Below are positions 15,076-19,774 of a DNA stretch of 19,774 bases, one piece after another. A program made the translations under genes and the position numbers. Origin of the DNA: Puniceicoccales bacterium (GTDB lineage: Bacteria > Verrucomicrobiota > Verrucomicrobiia > Opitutales > JAIRKQ01); NCBI GenBank assembly GCA_031258795.1, contig JAIRMI010000047.1, forward strand, positions 1 through 19,774, given 5' to 3'. The notes below the pieces were generated by a model that ran no database searches, was not told the origin of the DNA, and was given only the letters and a program-made list of their open reading frames with translations. The stretch's first letter is position 1. Each line of letters begins with the position of its first letter.

Positions 15076-16770
15076 TCATGCGCTAAAAATAGCTCCGAAA
15101 TTTTTTCCCATAAATATGGATGCTCCTATGATCGTTGTGGCCAGGAAAGCCATGGACCACACTCCCAGTGCACAGGCCAAAAATGGACCGTCACCAAACA
15201 GATTCATCAACTCATAAATCGCCTTAGTGATAGGATAAAATTGTTGCTTTTGCGCCAAAATCAGCGAATCGGAAACCTCCAGCATGGTCTGGGAAAACAC
15301 TAGCAATCCCCCCGCTACTAAATTTGCAATTATCAGAGGGAAAGTCACGATGAAACTTGCCTTCAACGGGGAACAGCCGAGGTTCTGCGCAGCCTCCTCA
15401 TAGCTGTAGCTCATCTGCTGCAGCCCAGCCACTGCCGAGCGCACCATGAATGGTAACTTTCTAACAGAATAAGATAGTACCAGCAACGCGGTGGGATTTT
15501 CAACGGGATTTAAAAATTCAAACCACCTGCCCTTTTGACTCATGGCAAGATAACCAAATGCCATGACTAACCCAGGTACGGCAAGGGGCAGCATCGTGAT
15601 CGTGTCCAAAAGATTGCGCCCCCAAATCTTTGAGCGAACAACGACGAAGGATATGGCAATCCCAAGCATCATAGTAATCAACGTGGCGAAACAGGAATAA
15701 ACCAGACTGTTTTTTATAGCGGGAATTGCCAGTGGATGGCCGAGGGTAATTTTGTAGTTATTCAACGTCCAAACATTGGGCAATATCGAGTTGTACCAAT
15801 CCCCGGCAAAGGAAGTTATCACAACCGACAAATGAGGTGTAATTGCTGCAAAAGTTATTCCCAGAAACAGAACGCAACAGAGCATTTTTCGGAATATGCC
15901 GATCCTTCTCGTTGAAGCACTTTGGGAAGCCTTTGCCATCATGGCATAGCTCTGCCGCCCGGCCGCAATTTTTCCGATGAGATAAAACACCAATGATAGC
16001 GCTAACACCACACTAACCAAGGCGTAGGGCGTCGGCTTGCTTCCTATCTCCTTCAGTCCATTGTAAATTTGGACAGATACGACGCGATTGTAATCGAAAA
16101 TGAGTGGCACACCCAGCTCCGTGAACGCCCATATGAAAACGAGTGTGGAACCGGCAAATACGCCGGAGCGAATCAGGGGAAAAGTTATTTTAAAAAAACG
16201 CCTCAAGCCGTGACAGCCAAGATTACCAGCAGCCTCCTCCATGGCAGGATCTATATTCGCCAGGGAAGACAAAATATTTAGGTACAGGATTGGATACAGG
16301 CTCAGCGCGCTCAACAGACACATTCCCAGGAACTTGTAATTCCCGAGCCAATCTATCAAATGGGCATTGTCAATGATGCCAAATTTTAGCAAAGTGAGGT
16401 TTATAACTCCCCGCGTACCAAATATTTGCTGAAGACCAATTGCACCGACAAATGGCGGCAACATTATGGGAAGCAGAACGATATTTACAAAAAATTTCTT
16501 TCCTGGGAATTGGTAGCGATCAGCAAAATAAGCCAGAGGGAGGGCAATTAGCAACGCTAAAATTGTCGTAACAACACCGAGAAAGATGGAATTCAAAATT
16601 CCTCGCATGTAAACGTGGCTATCCAGAACGGCAAGTATGTAGGCCATGGTAAAATGCCCATTGCCATCCACGAAACCTCCCTTCAATACCTGCCAAATAG
16701 GCCAGGCAAAAAATGCACCGAAGAATGCAATCGTCAGAGCGAAAATAACATAGGCCAGCCTCTTGGTCAT
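15076..16770 (-). CDS. iron(III)-type ABC transporter permease, two fused permease domains
   Basis: This 564-residue inner-membrane protein has about twelve predicted transmembrane segments in two BPD-type permease halves. Each half carries an EAA loop that would dock with the ATPase: EEAAGNLGCHGLRRFF (178-193) and EEAAQNLGCSPLKASF (458-473). The fused architecture and the EEAAxNLG loops match the FbpB/AfuB ferric-iron group, although thiamine (ThiP) and 2-aminoethylphosphonate permeases look similar, so the substrate is uncertain. No periplasmic binding protein or ATPase gene is adjacent: fabF lies 90 nt upstream and gpmI 51 nt downstream. No clear Shine-Dalgarno is seen at the ATG. It is either an orphan whose partners lie elsewhere or a remnant of a split operon; the frame is intact. 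Confidence 0.88.
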   Translation of the reverse strand: MTKRLAYVIFALTIAFFGAFFAWPIWQVLKGGFVDGNGHFTMAYILAVLDSHVYMRGILNSIFLGVVTTILALLIALPLAYFADRYQFPGKKFFVNIVLLPIMLPPFVGAIGLQQIFGTRGVINLTLLKFGIIDNAHLIDWLGNYKFLGMCLLSALSLYPILYLNILSSLANIDPAMEEAAGNLGCHGLRRFFKITFPLIRSGVFAGSTLVFIWAFTELGVPLIFDYNRVVSVQIYNGLKEIGSKPTPYALVSVVLALSLVFYLIGKIAAGRQSYAMMAKASQSASTRRIGIFRKMLCCVLFLGITFAAITPHLSVVITSFAGDWYNSILPNVWTLNNYKITLGHPLAIPAIKNSLVYSCFATLITMMLGIAISFVVVRSKIWGRNLLDTITMLPLAVPGLVMAFGYLAMSQKGRWFEFLNPVENPTALLVLSYSVRKLPFMVRSAVAGLQQMSYSYEEAAQNLGCSPLKASFIVTFPLIIANLVAGGLLVFSQTMLEVSDSLILAQKQQFYPITKAIYELMNLFGDGPFLACALGVWSMAFLATTIIGASIFMGKNFGAIFSA

Positions 16771-16860
16771 ATTATGGGCTTACGTATACAACGATCAAAT
16801 CGGGAATTACCAGCTTTTTTTGCAACAAAAAATATTCGTAAAAATCAACGGCACGAAAAA

Positions 16861-18129
16861 TCAGCTGAACTTTTTGAACAATAGCGCCCCATTTTGCCCA
16901 CCAAATCCTAAATTATCACTGATCGCGACCTTAATGTCCGCATCCACACTCCTATTGGGCACGTAGTTCAAGTAGCACTCGGGATCCCGATTTTGATAAT
17001 TTATCGTCGGAGGAACTTTTCCAGTTTCTACAACCTTGGCGCAAATGGCTGCTTCCAGCCCACCGGCTGCACCGAGTAGATGGCCAGTCATGCTCTTCGT
17101 AGAGCTTATGAGCAATTTCTTAGCATGGTCACCAAAGGCATTACTTATGGCCTTAGTTTCGGCCTTGTCGTTATATTGCGTTGATGTGCCGTGAGCGTTT
17201 ATGTAGTCCACATCGGCAGCGGACAAACCCGTTTCCCGGAACAGATCGGAAAAACACTTCGTCAAGCCCCTCGTCTCCGGGTCGGGGCTTGTCATGTGGT
17301 ATGCATCGCAGCTTGCAGAGTATCCCGCAAGCTCGCAATATATGTGAGCTTTACGCCCAATTGCATGTTCCAAAGTTTCCAAAACCACAACCCCCGAGCC
17401 ATTGGCCATCACAAAGCCATCACGCGTAGCATCGAAGGGACGACTAGCCTCTTCCGGGTGGTCATTGCAGGATGTTGACATGGCCCGCATGGCACAAAAT
17501 CCAGCAAAGCTCAGAGGACTAACAGCAGCCTCCGTGCCGCCGGCCAGCATCACATCTGCCTTCCCAAGCTTGAGCATGTGGTACGCCTCACCAATGGCGT
17601 GAGTACCGGATGTACAGGCGCTAACGGCACTGAAATTTGGTCCTCGAGCATTTAATTCTATGGCCACCATTCCCGGCGCTATATTATTAATCAAAGACGG
17701 AATCATGAATGGCGAAACGTAGCGAGCTCCCCTTTCATGAAAAATACGGGATTGTTCGTCGATGGTCTGCATACCACCTATGCCGGAACCAATCAAAACT
17801 CCAAATCTTTCCGGCTCAATCTCTCCATTTTTGATATTGGCATCATCCAGAGCTAGCCTTGCTCCAGCTATGGCATAGTGGACAAATAGATCACTGCGCT
17901 TAGCTAATTTTAAATCCATGTAGTCCGACACCTTGAAATCTAAAATTTCTCCCGCAATCTTGCAGGAAAAATTCGAAACATCAAAAGACTGAACGACACC
18001 TATGCCACTTCTACCAGCAATAACATTATTCCAAAGCTTTGCGATCCCGATCCCAAGAGAAGTTACAACTCCAAGCCCAGTAACAACAACCCTGTTGCCA
18101 ACGGAAAATTGCTCCGACCTATGAGACAT
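16861..18129 (-). CDS. fabF: beta-ketoacyl-ACP synthase II (FabF)
   Basis: FabF condenses malonyl-ACP with a growing acyl-ACP in fatty acid elongation. The 422 residues fit the family (about 410-420). The Cys-His-His triad is intact: Cys172 in SACTSGTHAIG, His313 in NAHGTSTQYND and His350 in KSMTGHLLGAAGG. The gatekeeper-region glycine motifs and the C-terminal NLGFGGQN are also present. It follows acpP by 19 nt and fabG lies just upstream of that, giving the common fabG-acpP-fabF order. No Shine-Dalgarno precedes the ATG. A single synthase of this type plus an unseen FabH would complete the condensing steps; whether a FabB paralogue exists cannot be told here. Confidence 0.97.
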   Translation of the reverse strand: MSHRSEQFSVGNRVVVTGLGVVTSLGIGIAKLWNNVIAGRSGIGVVQSFDVSNFSCKIAGEILDFKVSDYMDLKLAKRSDLFVHYAIAGARLALDDANIKNGEIEPERFGVLIGSGIGGMQTIDEQSRIFHERGARYVSPFMIPSLINNIAPGMVAIELNARGPNFSAVSACTSGTHAIGEAYHMLKLGKADVMLAGGTEAAVSPLSFAGFCAMRAMSTSCNDHPEEASRPFDATRDGFVMANGSGVVVLETLEHAIGRKAHIYCELAGYSASCDAYHMTSPDPETRGLTKCFSDLFRETGLSAADVDYINAHGTSTQYNDKAETKAISNAFGDHAKKLLISSTKSMTGHLLGAAGGLEAAICAKVVETGKVPPTINYQNRDPECYLNYVPNRSVDADIKVAISDNLGFGGQNGALLFKKFS

Positions 18130-18148
18130 TGTTACGTCTAATTACAGC

Positions 18149-18400
18149 TTACTCTTCGAGTTTTGCTTTGATGTAGGTAACAACATCCTTGACGGTGCGC
18201 ATTTTTTCAGCTTCAGTCTCGGGTATTTCGCCTTTAATTTCGTCCTTGAATTCCTCTTCAAAGGCCATAACAAGCTCGACCGTATCCAGAGAATCTGCTC
18301 CCAAATCGTCTAAGAAGGACGCATTATCCGTAACCTGATCCTCCGTAACGTCAAGTTGGTCAACAATTATTTTACGAACTCTTTCTTCTATAGTAGCCAT
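18149..18400 (-). CDS. acpP: acyl carrier protein
   Basis: This 83-residue acidic carrier holds the growing acyl chain on a phosphopantetheine arm attached to Ser37 in the invariant DSL motif (GADSLDTVEL). Helix II continues into VMAFEEEF. Compared with E. coli ACP (EEEF followed by a short spacer and EIPDEEAEKI), the loop before helix III reads EEEFKDEIKGEIPETEAEKM, about four residues longer. This is probably a lineage feature. It lies between fabG and fabF, typical for the housekeeping ACP. No Shine-Dalgarno is visible at the ATG; the upstream sequence is A/T-rich. Confidence 0.97.
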   Translation of the reverse strand: MATIEERVRKIIVDQLDVTEDQVTDNASFLDDLGADSLDTVELVMAFEEEFKDEIKGEIPETEAEKMRTVKDVVTYIKAKLEE

Positions 18401-18474
18401 AATGTTTATTAATGTAACAGAAGCTCAACAAAATGAAACCAGATCCCTATGCAAGTGTTTTTTGCACACAAGTT

Positions 18475-19215
18475 TCACATGTACATCCCCCCATCCACGT
18501 GAATCACCTGGCCGGTGACATACTTTGCTCCATCGCTGCATAAAAACTCTATGACCGACGCCACATCTCCAACTTCACCCAATTGCCTCATGGGAATCGT
18601 TTCCTTGATTTCTTCACCCAAAGTATTGGTCATGTCCGTTTGAATAAACCCTGGAGCAACCGCATTTACTGTGATTCCCCGCGTTGCAACTTCTCTGGCA
18701 ACGCTCTTGGTAAAACCTATAATACCAGCCTTTGCTGCCGCATAGTTCGCCTGGCCAAAATTTCCAGCACACCCTACCACGGAAGACAGGTTGACGATCC
18801 TCCCCTCTCTCTTCTTTACCATTGCCCTAAGCAAACCCTTCGTCCAATGGAAGCAGCTGCTTAAATTGGTATTTATCACCTCGGTCCATTCCCCATCGGA
18901 CATGCGCAGCATCAGGTTATCCCTTGCGATGCCGGCGTTGTTTATCAGTATGTCCACAGTGCCGTGTTTGGAAAGAATGCTTTCACAGACCGCAGCTACG
19001 AGCTTGCCATCGGAAACATCTACGGCAATGTGTTCCGCTCCATGGCCTGATTCCCGAATTTCCTCTGCCGTAGACGCGCAGGAAGATTCATTCTTACTGA
19101 CGCAAATCATGTGTGCCCCCGCTGAAGCCAGTTTTAGAGCCGTAGCCCTACCAATTCCACGGCCTGCTCCTGTTACGACGCAAATTTTACCAGATAAACT
19201 CCATTCACTCGTCAT
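18475..19215 (-). CDS. fabG: 3-oxoacyl-ACP reductase (FabG)
   Basis: This NADPH-dependent short-chain dehydrogenase reduces 3-oxoacyl-ACP in each elongation cycle. With the ATG at 19215 it has 246 residues, the usual FabG length; counting from there, TGAGRGIG (residues 15-22) binds the cofactor, NNAG follows, and the catalytic tetrad is Asn117, Ser145, Tyr158 and Lys162 (NYAAAK). NAVAPGFIQTDMT and the C-terminal VDGGMYM are typical. The frame is open further upstream to ATGs at 19224 and 19236 and a TTG at 19242; none has a Shine-Dalgarno, and 19215 gives the start most like other FabG proteins. It leads the fabG-acpP-fabF unit and is divergent from the ftsQ-like gene. Confidence 0.95.
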   Translation of the reverse strand: MTSEWSLSGKICVVTGAGRGIGRATALKLASAGAHMICVSKNESSCASTAEEIRESGHGAEHIAVDVSDGKLVAAVCESILSKHGTVDILINNAGIARDNLMLRMSDGEWTEVINTNLSSCFHWTKGLLRAMVKKREGRIVNLSSVVGCAGNFGQANYAAAKAGIIGFTKSVAREVATRGITVNAVAPGFIQTDMTNTLGEEIKETIPMRQLGEVGDVASVIEFLCSDGAKYVTGQVIHVDGGMYM

Positions 19216-19309
19216 TTGCTTCATGTGGTAAAACATATACAAAGACCGTCAATGCAAAACAGAAAAATATTGCCGAAGGGAAGTCATTATTTCTTAATTG
19301 CTTCGCAGG
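19216..19309. promoter_or_regulatory. divergent promoter region between fabG and ftsQ-like gene
   Basis: This 94-bp AT-rich gap must carry both promoters. On the plus strand, TTGCCG (19270-19275), a 17-nt spacer and CTTAAT (19293-19298) form a weak sigma-70-like pair. If used, transcription would start about 5 nt before the ATG at 19310, giving an almost leaderless message. No convincing pair is seen for fabG. Confidence 0.3.
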
Positions 19310-19774
19310 ATGAAACTTAAAAGTATAGCTAAAAACTTTTTTTATGTGGCAGTTTTCATCGTCGCCATCTTCGGGCTATACTCTTTCGAAAAAAATTTAG
19401 CTCCAAAGCATCCTCTGCAAAATCACCTTCCCCTAAGAAATATTCAATTTAATTCCGATGGCGCCGTAACCACCCACTGGCTCGCAAAAGCTTTGGCCAT
19501 AAAAAAAAACGTACTCCTATCCGACATAGATATCTTTGCCTTGAAAAAACGGCTCCTCGAGTTTAGCCAAATTCGCGATGTTTGCATCGAAAAACAATTC
19601 CCCGATGCCCTCAGCATCCAAATGAACGAAAGGCATCCCCTGCTAAAATTTGCAATCAAAAACAATGGCCGGGAGGAGCTTTTATTCGTCGATTCCAAGG
19701 ACGGATCCATTTTTAGAGCAGCTTGCATGCCAAAAAATTTAATATTGGCAACACCATACGCCAATTTGAAAGTT
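19310..19774 (+). CDS. ftsQ: FtsQ/DivIB-like cell division protein, N-terminal part
   Basis: An open frame runs from the ATG at 19310 to the window edge (155 codons, no stop). It begins with a short basic cytoplasmic tail and one transmembrane helix (about residues 10-25). A POTRA-like domain follows: RNIQFNSDGAVTTHWLAKAL, then the ALKKRLLEFSQIRDV helix, FPDALSIQMNERHPLLKF, and the start of the beta domain (LLFVDSKDGSIF). In FtsQ this periplasmic part links early and late divisome proteins (FtsB/FtsL). AGG directly before the ATG is too close to serve as a normal Shine-Dalgarno; a TTG 12 nt upstream is in frame but no better. ftsQ usually sits inside a mur/ddl-ftsA-ftsZ cluster; here it follows a divergent fabG, and ftsA may lie beyond the edge. 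Confidence 0.85.
   Translation, partial: MKLKSIAKNFFYVAVFIVAIFGLYSFEKNLAPKHPLQNHLPLRNIQFNSDGAVTTHWLAKALAIKKNVLLSDIDIFALKKRLLEFSQIRDVCIEKQFPDALSIQMNERHPLLKFAIKNNGREELLFVDSKDGSIFRAACMPKNLILATPYANLKV

Noticed and set aside
18791..19231. 146-codon plus-strand open frame opposite fabG
   Set aside because: Antisense to the FabG cofactor-binding region; no family features.
19216..19242. Upstream starts for fabG (ATG 19224, ATG 19236, TTG 19242)
   Set aside because: No ribosome-binding site favours them and they add residues not typical of FabG; not excluded experimentally.
19444..19764. 106-codon minus-strand open frame near the right edge
   Set aside because: Antisense to the FtsQ-like frame, which has a coherent membrane anchor and POTRA-like domain.

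Overview
The window is about 19.8 kb of bacterial chromosome with moderate to low GC and tight gene packing. It mixes core housekeeping genes (fatty acid synthesis, glycolysis, prolyl-tRNA charging, lysine/cell-wall precursor synthesis, cell division) with two envelope modules: a tripartite RND efflux operon and a pilus-type inner-membrane gene pair. I see no rRNA, tRNA, CRISPR array, insertion sequence or integrase. The best guess for the host is a member of the PVC superphylum, most likely Verrucomicrobiota. The reasons are a small membrane protein built like Akkermansia Amuc_1100 next to a PilM/PilN-like protein, a sigma-54 activator without a DNA-binding domain (as in chlamydial CtcC), and a short archaeal/eukaryal-type ProRS. 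This placement is inferred from protein features, not from a marker-gene tree.

Left part (1-2467, minus strand): proS, fabD and the first codons of dapB form a tight unit, with 3 nt between proS and fabD and an ATGA overlap between fabD and dapB. A 220-bp divergent gap separates it from the plus-strand pilus-like pair (2688-5200), a PilM-PilN fusion overlapping an Amuc_1100-like protein by ATGA. Next comes an unrecognised AT-rich minus-strand gene (5270-6064) and a roughly 360-bp AT-rich divergent gap with a strong hairpin.

Middle (6426-13440, plus strand): a four-gene operon encodes an outer-membrane TolC-like lipoprotein, a periplasmic adaptor lipoprotein, an RND proton antiporter of the MdtB/C type, and an NtrC-family response regulator that ends right after its AAA+ domain. 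The genes are separated by 2 nt, 3 nt and a TAATG overlap, so the regulator is probably translationally coupled to the pump.

Right part (13444-19215, minus strand): in order of transcription, fabG, acpP, fabF, a two-domain iron-type ABC permease and gpmI. The gpmI end converges on the efflux operon with only 3 nt between stop codons. FabG (reductase), ACP (carrier) and FabF (condensing enzyme) work with FabD (malonyl-CoA:ACP transacylase), which sits about 16 kb away, in the same elongation cycle. At the right edge, divergent from fabG, is the 5' part of an ftsQ-like divisome gene running off the window.

Most start codons lack a recognisable Shine-Dalgarno sequence. The most interesting points are the PilM-PilN/Amuc_1100-like pair with degraded ATPase motifs, the DNA-binding-less sigma-54 activator inside the efflux operon, a 40-residue tandem duplication in the TolC-like protein, and the orphan gene with its hairpin-bearing upstream region.
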